Assembly: GCF_900607235.1 (NCBI RefSeq)
Contig: NZ_LR027852.1
Span: 468,600-532,599 of the forward strand
Reading direction: 5' to 3'
Source: Olivibacter jilunii
Lineage (GTDB): Bacteria > Bacteroidota > Bacteroidia > Sphingobacteriales > Sphingobacteriaceae
DNA: 64,000 nt
Shown here: positions 36,002 to 45,573 of the stretch, piece by piece
How the letters are laid out: every line of letters begins with the position of its first letter
How positions within the stretch are numbered: the first letter of the stretch is position 1
Notes under the pieces: model-generated
Databases searched by the model: none
Seen by the model: the letters and a program-made list of their open reading frames with translations, nothing else
Told to the model about the DNA's origin: nothing
Made by a program: the position numbers and the translations under genes

Positions 36002-36880
36002 ATGAAACCACAACTTCTTAAGCTCATGAAGGGCCCTGCTCAGTCATTTAGCGTAAGACGCGATATGGAGCCTCGTAATACCAAATGGCATTATCATTCG
36101 GAGTTAGAGCTGCTACATTTCTGCAGGGGCGAGGGGACGAGCTTCATTGGCGACAGTATCCAGCGGTTTAAGTCGGGCGATATGGTGCTTGTCGGATCCG
36201 GGTTGCCGCACTATGTAAAATTCGATAATGCTTTCGAAAGTAAGATAGCTGTAGAAGGTATAGATGTGCGGGTTGCTCATTTTGAAAAGGAAATTTGGGG
36301 GAATGGATTTTTAGATCTTCCCGAAAATAAGATGCTAAAATCCATTATGGAAAAAGCAGGACGAGGGGTGACGATTCTCGGTAAACATAAAGACTATGTT
36401 GCCGAACTACTGGAAGAGATGTTGGGTGCCGATGGATCAGAAAGGATCATTATCCTGATGCAGATCTTGGTTCAAATCGCAAAATACTGCAAACTCGAAC
36501 CGCTTTCATCCATTGGTTTCAATGGTATTGCCTACGAAGAGTTTAAGAACGACAGAATAAAGAAAATATACGACTATTCTTGCGCTAATTTTAAAGATAA
36601 AATTCAATTGGATGAAATTGCTGAAGTGGCTAAGATAAGCCCACATTCTTTTTGCAGGTACTTTAAAACACAAACAAGAAAAACATATTCTCAATTTTTG
36701 ACTGAAATAAGAATCGGCCATGCCTGTAAACTATTAATAGAAGACAAGTTAGATATAAAGCAAGTCTGTGACGACAGCGGGTTTAATAATTTTACAAGTT
36801 TCTTTAAATGCTTCCGTAAAGTAACAGGGAAAAGTCCCTTAACCTATAAGCGTACATTTATTTCAATGCAGACTAGTTGA
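36002..36880 (+). CDS. AraC-family regulator of the SusCD locus
   Basis: A 292-residue regulator: an N-terminal cupin (WHYHSELELLHFCRGEGTSFIGD, GDMVLVGSGLPHYV) and a C-terminal AraC HTH domain (ISPHSFCRYFKTQTRKTYSQFL, IKQVCDDSGFNNFTSFFKCF). It lies 155 bp upstream of, and in line with, a SusC/SusD pair and a GH105 enzyme gene, so it probably senses a pectin-derived sugar and activates this locus. Divergent from the Usp gene. Confidence 0.87.
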   Translation: MKPQLLKLMKGPAQSFSVRRDMEPRNTKWHYHSELELLHFCRGEGTSFIGDSIQRFKSGDMVLVGSGLPHYVKFDNAFESKIAVEGIDVRVAHFEKEIWGNGFLDLPENKMLKSIMEKAGRGVTILGKHKDYVAELLEEMLGADGSERIIILMQILVQIAKYCKLEPLSSIGFNGIAYEEFKNDRIKKIYDYSCANFKDKIQLDEIAEVAKISPHSFCRYFKTQTRKTYSQFLTEIRIGHACKLLIEDKLDIKQVCDDSGFNNFTSFFKCFRKVTGKSPLTYKRTFISMQTS

Positions 36881-36898
36881 TGCGTGCCATGTAAATGA

Positions 36899-36914
36899 GG
36901 CTTAATATTAAGCC
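36899..36914. promoter_or_regulatory. Perfect 16-bp palindrome between AraC and susC
   Basis: GGCTTAATATTAAGCC is fully palindromic. It is 19 bases after the AraC stop and 122 before susC; it may be a weak terminator (6-bp stem, ATAT loop) or an operator. Confidence 0.4.
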
Positions 36915-37035
36915 AATTTCGTTCACAAAAAGGTGCTATTTTCTTCCTTTCTTGCAAAGCCAATTTTATCCTAACCAATGTAAGCCAGGATATAATCGTG
37001 TGTAATGTTTTGATTAAAAAACCTAAGGACGAAAA

Positions 37036-40000
37036 ATGAGAATCTTTTATCTAAAAACAACTTGTTTAGTAATGATCATTGGTGCCTTGCTAAGTGCCAA
37101 TGTATTGGCACGAGAAAGTACGGTTGCCAAAAAAACGGATAGACAGGAGGAGAGTGTGCGAAAAGGGAGGGTATCGGATAGTGATGGACCACTAGGGGGT
37201 GTGAGTATTAAAATAGTCGGCACAAAGAGAGGCGTTGTTACAGATGCAAACGGTATGTTTACCATTAAAGCAGCCGCCAATCAAACTTTAATGGTGTCTT
37301 ATTTGGGTTATGTAACGCAAGAAATCCCGGTTCACAATGAGACCTTGTTTGAGATTACATTGGTACCGGATGCAGCTGCATTGGATGAAGTTGTCGTCGT
37401 AGGATATGGGACACAAAAAAAGGTTAATTTAACCGGCGCGGTAGCAGCAATCTCATCGGAAGAACTGACAACCCGGCAGGCACCCAATACCACCTCATTA
37501 CTTCAAGGTAGGGCACCGGGAGTGCAGATAACACAGAATTCCGGACAACCAGGCGCAGAGAACGCTAATATTCAGATTCGTGGAATGGGCACGTTTAGTG
37601 GGGCTGGTAATAATCCGCTGATTCTTATCGATGGCGTAGAAGGGAACCTCAATAATTTAAATCCCAATGTAATCGAAAATATATCGGTTCTAAAAGATGC
37701 TGCGTCCGCTTCCATTTACGGATCAAGAGCGGCCAATGGAGTTATACTGGTAACCACTAAAAGTGGCAGGGCAGGCAGGTTAAATATCGATTATAGTTAT
37801 AACTACAGTCGACAAAAAGCAACTTCCATGTATGATCGCGTTACGAATTCAGTTCAATTTATGGAATTGTTAAACAAGGCCATTAATCATACAGGTACAA
37901 GTAGCAATCAGCTCTATTCGGACGAGCAGATAGAGGCCTATCGACAAGGTTCGTCAATCGATCCGGACCGATATCCCAATTATGATTGGATGGATGCGGT
38001 TTTCAGAACAGCACCCATGCAACAACATTTTTTAAGTGTCAATGGAGGACAGGATGGGACAACCTATAATTTTGGATTGGGCTATCTCAGTCAGGAAGGA
38101 ATGTTGATAGCAACGGGTTATAAGCGATATGATGCACAACTGAACTTTAAAACAAATTTGGGTGGTCGAGTTACCTTTGGTACCAATATTTCGCTTTCCA
38201 AAGGCGGTCGATATGAAACTGCACTCAATGGTAATTTTGATGGTAATACCACGGAAGACCAAATTTTGAGCGCATTGGCAGCAAACCCGACCTTTAAGCC
38301 TAAATTGCCGGATGGGAGTGGGCGCTATGCCTCGAAGGCTTATATCTTTGAATCGGGTAATAAAAATCCGATTGCTATTGCAGAAAACGGTGGAAAGACC
38401 ACTGACAATTATTATGCTTTAGCCTCCTCTTATATTAATGTGGATATCCTCCCTGGGCTAAAGGGGGAGTTAAAGGGAGCCGTGAGGTATCAAGATGGAC
38501 AATCAAAAGTGCATGTTGTTGGAATACCCGCCTATTTATATCAACCCGATGAAAATGGGGAGTACATTTATAACACCCAATATAACGGCACAGTAGGGGA
38601 GAACAACTTAACCGTTCGGGGCGAAAGAGAATTGCAGCTAACTTACTACTTGAATTTTAATTATACCAAAAGCTTTGATAACGTTCATAATATAAGTGCA
38701 TTGCTCGGCTATAATCAAGAAACCTTTAAATATGATCGTTTACAGGGATTTAGAAGAAACGCGCCTACTGATAATTTGACGGAGCTGGATGCCTATTCGT
38801 CGGCTGGACAGATCGCAGAAGGGCAGGCTTATGAGTGGGCTATCAAGTCGCTGTATGGTCGATTGAATTACAATTATAAAGAGCGATACCTCTTTGAAGC
38901 AAATTTCAGATACGACGGTACCTCTAGGTTACCGACTGGACGAAGATGGGGATTTTTTCCGTCTGCATCAATCGGGTGGCGGTTGTCAGAGGAAAGCTTT
39001 TTAAAGGGTTCCGAATGGGTCAATAATCTAAAGATACGTTTTTCATGGGGACAACTCGGCAATCAAAATATCGGAAATTATCCCTATCAGGCAATTCTAA
39101 GCCCAGTTGAATATAATATAGGTGGCGCACTACAGCAGGGGATGAGCTTGGAGGATCTTAACAATACGAATCTAAAATGGGAGACCACGACGGCAACGAA
39201 TATTGGGCTGGATTTTGACTTATTTAAATCAAGTGTATTTGGTTCAGTAGACTGGTATACCAAACGTACGACGGATATACTACGTACGCTACAAGTTCCA
39301 GATTTTATAGGATTGAATGGGCCAACGGTAAATCGCGGTGAAATGAAGAACAGCGGTTTGGAAGTCTTACTGGGATATCAGAACAGGCTAAATGCACTTA
39401 ATTACAAAATTCAGGCAAACTTCGAAACGTATAAAAATGAATTGGTAAAATTTGGTGCACGTGAAATAGATAATGGAAGTGGATTAATACGACAAGAGGG
39501 ATTGCCGTATAATTCTTACTTTATGTATGTTTTTGACGGTATCTATCAGACACAGGAAGAAATAGCGAATGGCCCAACCCCTATCAGCGCCTTGACCAAA
39601 CCAGGCGATATGCGTTACAAGGATATCAGTGGTCCGGGTGGCGTACCCGACGGTAAAATTGATGCCAACGACCGCACAGTAGTAGATGGAGCTTTTCCTG
39701 ACTTTAATTATGGTCTTACTTTTAGCGCCGATTATAAGAATTTCGACTTTAGTTTTTTCGTACAGGGGGTGGAAGGACGAAAAATCTATGTGAGGGAATG
39801 GGGAATCGCCCCTTTTAGGCAGTCCAGTCCGCCACCAAAATTTTGGTTGAATGCTTGGGATGGACCGGGAACATCAAACACGATCCCTCATATATTTAAT
39901 GAAAATTACGCACCCAATACGCAAGTTTCTACCTGGTGGTTGCAAGACGCGTCTTACTTAAGAATAAAGAATATACAGGTAGGATACACCTTGCCCAACC

Positions 40001-40176
40001 AGTTGGTAAACAAAATTGGTTTCCAACGGCTACGCATCTATCTTTCGGGGGATAATCTGTTTACGTTTACGAAATTTTTTGATGGAGGCGATCCCGAACG
40101 GTTGGCGGCCAATTCGCGGATGGCTATTTACCCGCAGGCAAAGATTTATACCATGGGAATTAAGGCTATTTTATAA
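37036..40176 (+). CDS. SusC/RagA-family TonB-linked outer-membrane protein
   Basis: A 1046-residue receptor, within the size range of SusC proteins. Signal peptide (to ~25), CarboxypepD_reg-like domain (~43-110), the SusC signature LDEVVVVGYGTQKKVNLTGAV (~115-135), plug with GNNPLILIDGVEGNLNNLNPNVIENISVLKDAASASIYGSRAANGVI and a C-terminal barrel (ends with MGIKAIL). It transports oligosaccharides together with the adjacent SusD, 12 bp downstream. The neighbouring GH105 gene hints at a rhamnogalacturonan ligand. Confidence 0.93.
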   Translation: MRIFYLKTTCLVMIIGALLSANVLARESTVAKKTDRQEESVRKGRVSDSDGPLGGVSIKIVGTKRGVVTDANGMFTIKAAANQTLMVSYLGYVTQEIPVHNETLFEITLVPDAAALDEVVVVGYGTQKKVNLTGAVAAISSEELTTRQAPNTTSLLQGRAPGVQITQNSGQPGAENANIQIRGMGTFSGAGNNPLILIDGVEGNLNNLNPNVIENISVLKDAASASIYGSRAANGVILVTTKSGRAGRLNIDYSYNYSRQKATSMYDRVTNSVQFMELLNKAINHTGTSSNQLYSDEQIEAYRQGSSIDPDRYPNYDWMDAVFRTAPMQQHFLSVNGGQDGTTYNFGLGYLSQEGMLIATGYKRYDAQLNFKTNLGGRVTFGTNISLSKGGRYETALNGNFDGNTTEDQILSALAANPTFKPKLPDGSGRYASKAYIFESGNKNPIAIAENGGKTTDNYYALASSYINVDILPGLKGELKGAVRYQDGQSKVHVVGIPAYLYQPDENGEYIYNTQYNGTVGENNLTVRGERELQLTYYLNFNYTKSFDNVHNISALLGYNQETFKYDRLQGFRRNAPTDNLTELDAYSSAGQIAEGQAYEWAIKSLYGRLNYNYKERYLFEANFRYDGTSRLPTGRRWGFFPSASIGWRLSEESFLKGSEWVNNLKIRFSWGQLGNQNIGNYPYQAILSPVEYNIGGALQQGMSLEDLNNTNLKWETTTATNIGLDFDLFKSSVFGSVDWYTKRTTDILRTLQVPDFIGLNGPTVNRGEMKNSGLEVLLGYQNRLNALNYKIQANFETYKNELVKFGAREIDNGSGLIRQEGLPYNSYFMYVFDGIYQTQEEIANGPTPISALTKPGDMRYKDISGPGGVPDGKIDANDRTVVDGAFPDFNYGLTFSADYKNFDFSFFVQGVEGRKIYVREWGIAPFRQSSPPPKFWLNAWDGPGTSNTIPHIFNENYAPNTQVSTWWLQDASYLRIKNIQVGYTLPNQLVNKIGFQRLRIYLSGDNLFTFTKFFDGGDPERLAANSRMAIYPQAKIYTMGIKAIL

Positions 40177-40188
40177 AAAATATCGAAG

Positions 40189-41655
40189 ATGAAAGCTAAC
40201 AAAACAATATATGGGTTATTGGTACTCACGAATATACTGATATCGTGCTCCAGTGTATTAGACAAAGATCCACTCACCAACCCAAGTACTACTAATTATT
40301 GGAATACGGCGATAGAAGCACAAAAAGCATTGATCGCCTGTTATGCAAAGCTTAAGGAACCGCTGTATTCCGGTGGCCCGAATCAGAGCGGAAATAGTTT
40401 ATACTGGGAAGCCCTTTCAGATAATGCGCTGAATACGTCCGGATGGGAAGGTTTTGACGTTATTATGCGGGGCGACTTTGATCCCAGCACAACAGCAGGT
40501 GTAGTAACCAAGACGTGGCAGTTTGCTTTTCAGGGAATTGCGAACTGTAATTACTTTTTGGCGAATGTAGACAGAGTAAGCGCTTTGTCCGAGGCTGAAA
40601 ATAAGCGCATGAAAGGCGAGGCATCGTTTTTAAGGGCCTACTATTACAATGATCTTGTTCAACTGTTCGGAGACGTGCCGCTAAATCTAAAACCGGAGGC
40701 ATTAGATGGAGATTTTCAACGCCGGCCACGTACGACGAAGGCAACGGTAGTAGCGCAAATATTGCAGGATCTGGATTTTGCAATTGCTAATCTGCCTCAG
40801 ATGGCCTATAGTGACGGCCGGGCCGTTAAAGGTTCTGCAATTGGATTGAAGACGCGTGTTTTACTCAATAACAAAAGATATCGGGAAGCAGCGGAGACCG
40901 CTTGGAGCTTAATAGGCGATGCAAGCAACCCGTTTAGTTTGCATCCAAACTATGCCGGGATTTTCTTTGGTGAACAAAATAATAATAAAGAGATCATGTT
41001 TTCGGTTTTATTTGCGGCACCTACCGATTATCATTCCATGGATCAGGTAATTGGCGGACGGATGTCTGTATTTCCTACAACAGATTTGAAAGACGCTTAT
41101 GAATCCAATGATCCGCGAAGAAAAATGACCATCTTTGAGGAAGGGGACCCTTGGGCGTATAATCCAAAAGGATTTATGCAAGCGGGAAGTACGGCTGAAG
41201 GGCAGATTCCATTTAATAGTATGGCTTTTAAAAAATATGTGGATACCGCTGTAAATAATGCTTCCGGAGCAACCTTGAGTGATCAGCATTTTGTTAAAAT
41301 TCGCTATGCCGACCTCTTGCTGATGTATGCAGAAGCTATGTTTGAAAGTGGACAAGGTACTGACCCACGAGCATTAAAAGCGTTAAATGATGTTAGGACT
41401 AGACCCGGTGTTAACATGGCGCCTCAAACAATGTTAACGCAAGCAGTTATCAGAAATGAGAGAAGGGTAGAACTGGCTTTCGAAGGCTTGCGATACAACG
41501 ATTTAATTAGATGGGGAATAGCGCATGAAGTAATTCCGCAGATTACCTACGATAAACAGGGAAATAAGCGTCGTTTTAAGGCTTACCTCTTTCCAATTCC
41601 GCTTGCGGAAATGGATAGAATGAACGGCGTTTGGCAACAAAACGAAGGTTATTAA
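40189..41655 (+). CDS. SusD/RagB-family nutrient-binding lipoprotein
   Basis: A 488-residue lipoprotein with signal peptide and lipobox ILISC (Cys ~20), displayed at the outer membrane over SusC. Tetratricopeptide-like helices include EAENKRMKGEASFLRAYYYNDLVQLFGDVPL, a typical SusD landmark; the C-terminal RNERRVELAFEGLRYNDLIRWG is the other signature. It binds the glycan for transport by the SusC partner just upstream. A bidirectional terminator follows at 41675. Confidence 0.93.
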   Translation: MKANKTIYGLLVLTNILISCSSVLDKDPLTNPSTTNYWNTAIEAQKALIACYAKLKEPLYSGGPNQSGNSLYWEALSDNALNTSGWEGFDVIMRGDFDPSTTAGVVTKTWQFAFQGIANCNYFLANVDRVSALSEAENKRMKGEASFLRAYYYNDLVQLFGDVPLNLKPEALDGDFQRRPRTTKATVVAQILQDLDFAIANLPQMAYSDGRAVKGSAIGLKTRVLLNNKRYREAAETAWSLIGDASNPFSLHPNYAGIFFGEQNNNKEIMFSVLFAAPTDYHSMDQVIGGRMSVFPTTDLKDAYESNDPRRKMTIFEEGDPWAYNPKGFMQAGSTAEGQIPFNSMAFKKYVDTAVNNASGATLSDQHFVKIRYADLLLMYAEAMFESGQGTDPRALKALNDVRTRPGVNMAPQTMLTQAVIRNERRVELAFEGLRYNDLIRWGIAHEVIPQITYDKQGNKRRFKAYLFPIPLAEMDRMNGVWQQNEGY

Positions 41656-41674
41656 TTTATCTTTATACGAATGG

Positions 41675-41714
41675 AGTGTAATGGCTTACCATGAAATCGG
41701 TACGCCATTACACT
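41675..41714. terminator. Bidirectional terminator between SusD and GH105 genes
   Basis: AGTGTAATGGC (41675-41685) pairs with GCCATTACACT (41704-41714), with an inner TACC/GGTA stem, separating convergent genes. Confidence 0.8.
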
Positions 41715-41722
41715 ATTAGCAG

Positions 41723-42844
41723 CTAATCCCTCAAAAAAGCAGCTGCACACCATAATATAGGTGCTTGTCCGTGCATATCTCCTGTAATTCGCTTTCTATC
41801 TAAGTAGTATTGACGATTATTTTTCTTGTTTGTACCTTCGCAAACGTTCTGAATGTCATCGTTGTCATCGATGTAACTGATAAGTGCTAACCATGCTTTA
41901 CGCGCCGCAGGGCCATAGATGGTTTTATCCAACCAGCCGTTTTTTACACCCGTTATCATCGCATAAGCAAACATACCTGTTGAAGAAGTTTCCGGCCAGG
42001 ATGCGTCATCGTTAATTAATTGTCGCCAGGTACCTTCTTCACTTTGATGTTTTAGTAAAGAACTCATCATCAATTGATAACCTTCCATGATTCTCTTATA
42101 GTAAGGGTTCTTTTTCGGTAAGGAGCGTAGCAGTTCAGCCATCCCTGCGGCCATCCAACCATTTCCCCGACCCCAAAAAAAGGGCACGTCAGGAGCGTGA
42201 TAGAAGAGTCCGTTCGGTTTTTGAAGCTCATCTAAATAAAAAACCATTTCTTTCGCCGCTCGATTAATGTACGTTTCGTTTGCTGTAACGCGGTAAGCCT
42301 GTGCCTGGAGGGCTGTAATCATGTACATATCATCAATCCACAGCCGGGTTTGCCAGGTTAATCCCATCTCATAAAATTTATGCGATTCCGGTGTAACCCT
42401 CGGTCCTTCAGGGGGCCCCCATTGCTTATCGGCAATCCGGATACCTAAATCGTAATAACGTTGTTGGTCTGTAAGACGATAAAGCTCTAACGGAACGGAG
42501 CCGAATACCGCATAGTCTACATGATCAGGAACAGGAATCATAGACGTTTTAGAAGAGAAAAGCGGTTCGAACCTTTCTGCTAAGGCTTTTATCAGTTTCT
42601 CATCACCGCTTTCCCCTGCAAACATTAATGCCCCGTACCAAGTACAGCTTTCCGGGTAGGTAATTACTTTTGGGGGCGTATCTTTTCCAAAGTTTGGATG
42701 AGGTGTCTCGATAAAATGCCAAGCAATCTTGCGACCTATTTCTTCCGGTGATTTCTTCAAAGGCCATTGGTCTAAATCTGTCTGGGCATAAGCGACGTTT
42801 AAATAGGTCGTAGTTACAAGAATTAGTGCAGTTATTTTCTTCAT
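41723..42844 (-). CDS. GH105 unsaturated rhamnogalacturonyl hydrolase
   Basis: A 373-residue exported glycoside hydrolase family 105 (YesR/YteR-like) enzyme. Signal peptide to about residue 20 (NVAYAQ); the (alpha/alpha)6 barrel motifs RLWIDDMYMITALQ, FFWGRGNGWMAAGMAELLR and SWPETSSTGMFAYAM match the family. It removes 4,5-unsaturated uronic residues from pectin fragments left by lyases. It faces the SusCD genes and is its only enzyme here, so other lyases or glycosidases must be elsewhere. A shared promoter was not found. Confidence 0.88.
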   Translation of the reverse strand: MKKITALILVTTTYLNVAYAQTDLDQWPLKKSPEEIGRKIAWHFIETPHPNFGKDTPPKVITYPESCTWYGALMFAGESGDEKLIKALAERFEPLFSSKTSMIPVPDHVDYAVFGSVPLELYRLTDQQRYYDLGIRIADKQWGPPEGPRVTPESHKFYEMGLTWQTRLWIDDMYMITALQAQAYRVTANETYINRAAKEMVFYLDELQKPNGLFYHAPDVPFFWGRGNGWMAAGMAELLRSLPKKNPYYKRIMEGYQLMMSSLLKHQSEEGTWRQLINDDASWPETSSTGMFAYAMITGVKNGWLDKTIYGPAARKAWLALISYIDDNDDIQNVCEGTNKKNNRQYYLDRKRITGDMHGQAPILWCAAAFLRD

Positions 42845-43073
42845 ATGGATTGTTTTTGGTTAACATCTTTTGAATGGACTATAAAGCCCCTCTCATTTTG
42901 GATGATAACTGCAAGAAAGTAAATTTAAGCTGATGATTTGTATACAAAATTGGCCAAGCTATCAACTATTTTGGCGCAGCAAAAAGCACGTGGTTTTATG
43001 TTTTATTGTAACATAATTGTTGTATTTTTAATCAGAATTTCAAAGATATTATTTACCAATTATAAATATCGTT

Positions 43074-43613
43074 ATGAAAGTTATCAAGGGTTTATTACTT
43101 ATTGTACTGGTGCTCATAGGTATTGCACTCATTACAGCTTTGTTTGTTAAAAAGGAATATTCAGTAGAAAGGGAAGTAGTCATTAACAAACCGAAACAAG
43201 AAGTTTTCGAATATATAAAGTATTTGAAAAATCAGGACAATTATAGTAAATGGAATCAACTGGATCCGGGGATGAAGAAAAGTTATCACGGAACAGACGG
43301 TACACCTGGGTTTATCTATAGTTGGGAAAGCGAACAAGACAATGTCGGTAGGGGGGAGCAGGAAATCAAAAACATAGTAAAAGGTGAACGAATTGATTTT
43401 GAAGTGCGGTTTAAAGAACCATTCGAATCAACTTCACCTGTTTATATGACTACGGAACAGGTAAGCGATGGACAAACGAAAGTCAAGTGGGGTATGAAAG
43501 GAAAGATGCCCTATCCAATGAATCTTATGTGTCTGTTCATGGATATGGAAACAATAATTGGGAATGATTTGGAAACAGGACTAAGCAACTTAAAACAGGT
43601 ACTTGAGCAGTAG
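43074..43613 (+). CDS. SRPBCC (START-like) domain protein with N-terminal membrane anchor
   Basis: A 179-residue protein: an N-terminal hydrophobic anchor (ILLIVLVLIGIALITALF-like, residues ~6-24) and a polyketide-cyclase/dehydrase-type SRPBCC fold, recognisable from YSVEREVVINKPKQEVFEYIKYLKNQDNYSKW and the C-terminal helix ETGLSNLKQVLEQ. The fold binds hydrophobic ligands; role unknown. Its stop is 3 bp from the convergent DUF2007 gene's stop. Confidence 0.8.
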   Translation: MKVIKGLLLIVLVLIGIALITALFVKKEYSVEREVVINKPKQEVFEYIKYLKNQDNYSKWNQLDPGMKKSYHGTDGTPGFIYSWESEQDNVGRGEQEIKNIVKGERIDFEVRFKEPFESTSPVYMTTEQVSDGQTKVKWGMKGKMPYPMNLMCLFMDMETIIGNDLETGLSNLKQVLEQ

Positions 43614-43615
43614 TT

Positions 43616-44032
43616 TTACATGTCTGCTTTAAATTCGTTTTCGCAAGCCTTGCACTTATAAACATTTCTGTAGTATATTGGAAAGACGCCCATTAGGAAA
43701 GATAATATGGCGGACAGAAACCCTTTGGCTCCCTTCATGGATTTATAATTGGCGTATAATTCAACTGAGCCACACTGTGGGCAAACAAGCTGCCTGTTGT
43801 TTTCGGTTAATAAAGGCCTGTTGTCAATTTCCTTGATAATTGAAGAAGCTGCCTCTGCGTCGGAAGCATGGATAACGAGCTTTATTCCTCCAACAGCATA
43901 GTTATATAAGGGGTTGAGCGAAACAATATGCTCATCCTGAAGGAAACAAGGAATGCCCTCACTTTCAAGCTTTGTTTTGAGTAAATGAGCTTCTACAGGA
44001 TTGTCGAAAACTTTCACTGTTACAAAATCCAT
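43616..44032 (-). CDS. DUF2007-domain protein with zinc-ribbon-like C-terminus
   Basis: A 138-residue protein. The N-terminal DUF2007 (putative signal-transducing) domain starts VTVKVFDNPVEAHLLKTKLESEGIPCFL; the C-terminal part has a CPQCGS and a CKACEN pair around a hydrophobic segment (FLSAILSFLMGVFPIYY), suggesting a zinc ribbon split by a membrane segment. The start at 44032 (MDFVTVKV) is preferred to an upstream ATG at 44089 because the family begins there and a near-consensus TATCTTTA sits at 44036-44043, overlapping that extension. Function unknown. Confidence 0.8.
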   Translation of the reverse strand: MDFVTVKVFDNPVEAHLLKTKLESEGIPCFLQDEHIVSLNPLYNYAVGGIKLVIHASDAEAASSIIKEIDNRPLLTENNRQLVCPQCGSVELYANYKSMKGAKGFLSAILSFLMGVFPIYYRNVYKCKACENEFKADM

Positions 44033-44186
44033 CTTTAAAGATACGAAAAAGCGAATTGATTTTAGGAATTTGTTATGTTGTTTGAGCAATTTATTGTGGG
44101 TGATGCATTTAACTGAAGTGGAAGCTCACCGCCTTTATAGAATTCTGTAAAGGAATACGACGAATAGCATGACGTTTATGAAAGCC

Positions 44187-44669
44187 CTAAAATCCAGGAA
44201 TTGGCATCCAATGAGTGGGCTTAAAAAGATGGGTGGCTTTAGCATGCAATGGACGAAATAGGCCGTTCTTAACATGTACCCCGTGTAAGATGGGGGAGGA
44301 CACGGACGTGCGTTCCGTGTTTTCGAATTTGGTGAATAGACATTCCTGCATTTCGTCGGGAATCTGTTTGCTAAGGGATATCCATGGCTTTGCTATTTCT
44401 TTAGATGCTGCATCTCGTTTGTCAAGAAAAATGTACCGGGTTCTATACGGTAAAGAAGGGGGGAGGAAGGGGTTGAATGCGTCGACATTTACCCATTCAG
44501 TATTTAATTCCGCTTGAAGGACTTTTATAACCTGATCTGAAGCCACTATATCACCCTCATCTAGCGTTAAGTTACCGATATATAGGTGATGTTGATCAAC
44601 GAGATCGGCCCGACGGAGATAGGTCCCCTCCGTTTTCTTTACAACGATATAAGTAAGATTTTCATTCAC
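44187..44669 (-). CDS. Hypothetical protein
   Basis: A 160-residue soluble protein without signal peptide or membrane segment. I do not recognise the family. Its N-terminus (LTYIVVKKTEGTYLRRADLV) and Pro-rich middle (FNPFLPPSLPYRTRYIFLDKR) read as a small mixed alpha/beta domain. The reverse strand has a shorter frame over the same region, which I take as a shadow. It stands 17 bp downstream of a lipoprotein gene on the same strand, perhaps in one transcript. Confidence 0.5.
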   Translation of the reverse strand: MNENLTYIVVKKTEGTYLRRADLVDQHHLYIGNLTLDEGDIVASDQVIKVLQAELNTEWVNVDAFNPFLPPSLPYRTRYIFLDKRDAASKEIAKPWISLSKQIPDEMQECLFTKFENTERTSVSSPILHGVHVKNGLFRPLHAKATHLFKPTHWMPIPGF

Positions 44670-44686
44670 AATGTGATATAAATATG

Positions 44687-45181
44687 CTAATTATTTCTTA
44701 CATAGGTAACGATTGAAGTGAAATATTTGTTGTGACTAAATTCATCTAAATCCGGTAATGCTAAGGGGCCGGAAATGATGGTTAAGACATCATTTCCCTT
44801 AAATTCCAAGGTCATTTCCGCTTCTTTGTCAATATTTTCTATTTTCGTTATAAGTTTGTTGTCTACTATCTGATACTGGCCTTTTTGATCTTCAAGTCTT
44901 ACCACGGTGATAGAATCAGCGTCTGTTGTTGCATATTTGCCGGACGACTTAAAACTTCCATCGGCATGGAATTCCATCATGCTACCATTATATTCGTCGG
45001 AGGCATGTATATATGATTCTTTCATATCTCCATCTTCATACAACTGGGTAATCGTATTGGTACTTCTCCAAGAACCAAGTATTTTCTGTTGCACCGTATT
45101 ATCCTTCTTTCTACAAGAGGTGATAAGAATGATAATAAGTACTAAAGTATAGAATGTTTTATATGATATTGCTTTATGCAT
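44687..45181 (-). CDS. Lipocalin-like lipoprotein
   Basis: A 164-residue predicted lipoprotein with lipobox LITSC at about residue 22 after a hydrophobic segment. The mature part starts VQQKILGSWRSTNTITQL and continues with short beta strands, as in lipocalin-like (DUF4488/Lipocalin_4-type) Bacteroidota proteins. The frame begins four codons upstream at 45193, but MHKAISYK makes the better signal peptide start. Ligand unknown. Confidence 0.75.
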   Translation of the reverse strand: MHKAISYKTFYTLVLIIILITSCRKKDNTVQQKILGSWRSTNTITQLYEDGDMKESYIHASDEYNGSMMEFHADGSFKSSGKYATTDADSITVVRLEDQKGQYQIVDNKLITKIENIDKEAEMTLEFKGNDVLTIISGPLALPDLDEFSHNKYFTSIVTYVRNN

Positions 45182-45573
45182 TTCAAATTGCATATTAATA
45201 GGTTGTAGGCCAAGAATAAATCGCTTGTTCTGAAGAGAACAGTAAAAATCGGAGAGTCGACTACAATCGTTTATTATAAAACGGTTTTTGAAATGCCTTC
45301 GGGCGGAACTGTGTAAATATCTCTTGAAGCATGAAAAAAGTGCAATTAATTGCGATAAAGATACACAAAGTTGTTAATTGAAAATCTAATTTTTTTGCAA
45401 ATTTTTATAAAAATGTGAAGCGCTCTTTTCCTTTTCACTGACTGGTTTCAGCAAGCTCCCATTTACCCTTGCGTCACTTTACCCCTACATTGAATGGAGT
45501 CTTTCAACGAGAAAAGGTACGTTTGCCGGTATTGCTCGAATTGCGTGGCAATTCGGAACATGGTGATGTGTAG
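45182..45573. other. Intergenic region without a gene
   Basis: About 390 bases of AT-rich DNA. A small hairpin TGTTCT-GAAG-AGAACA (45226-45241) is the only structure seen; no coding frame, promoter or repeat is convincing. Confidence 0.4.

Noticed and set aside
44215..44517. 100-codon plus-strand frame inside 44187-44669
   Set aside because: Weaker than the opposite frame, which fits the operon direction of its neighbours; neither is certain.
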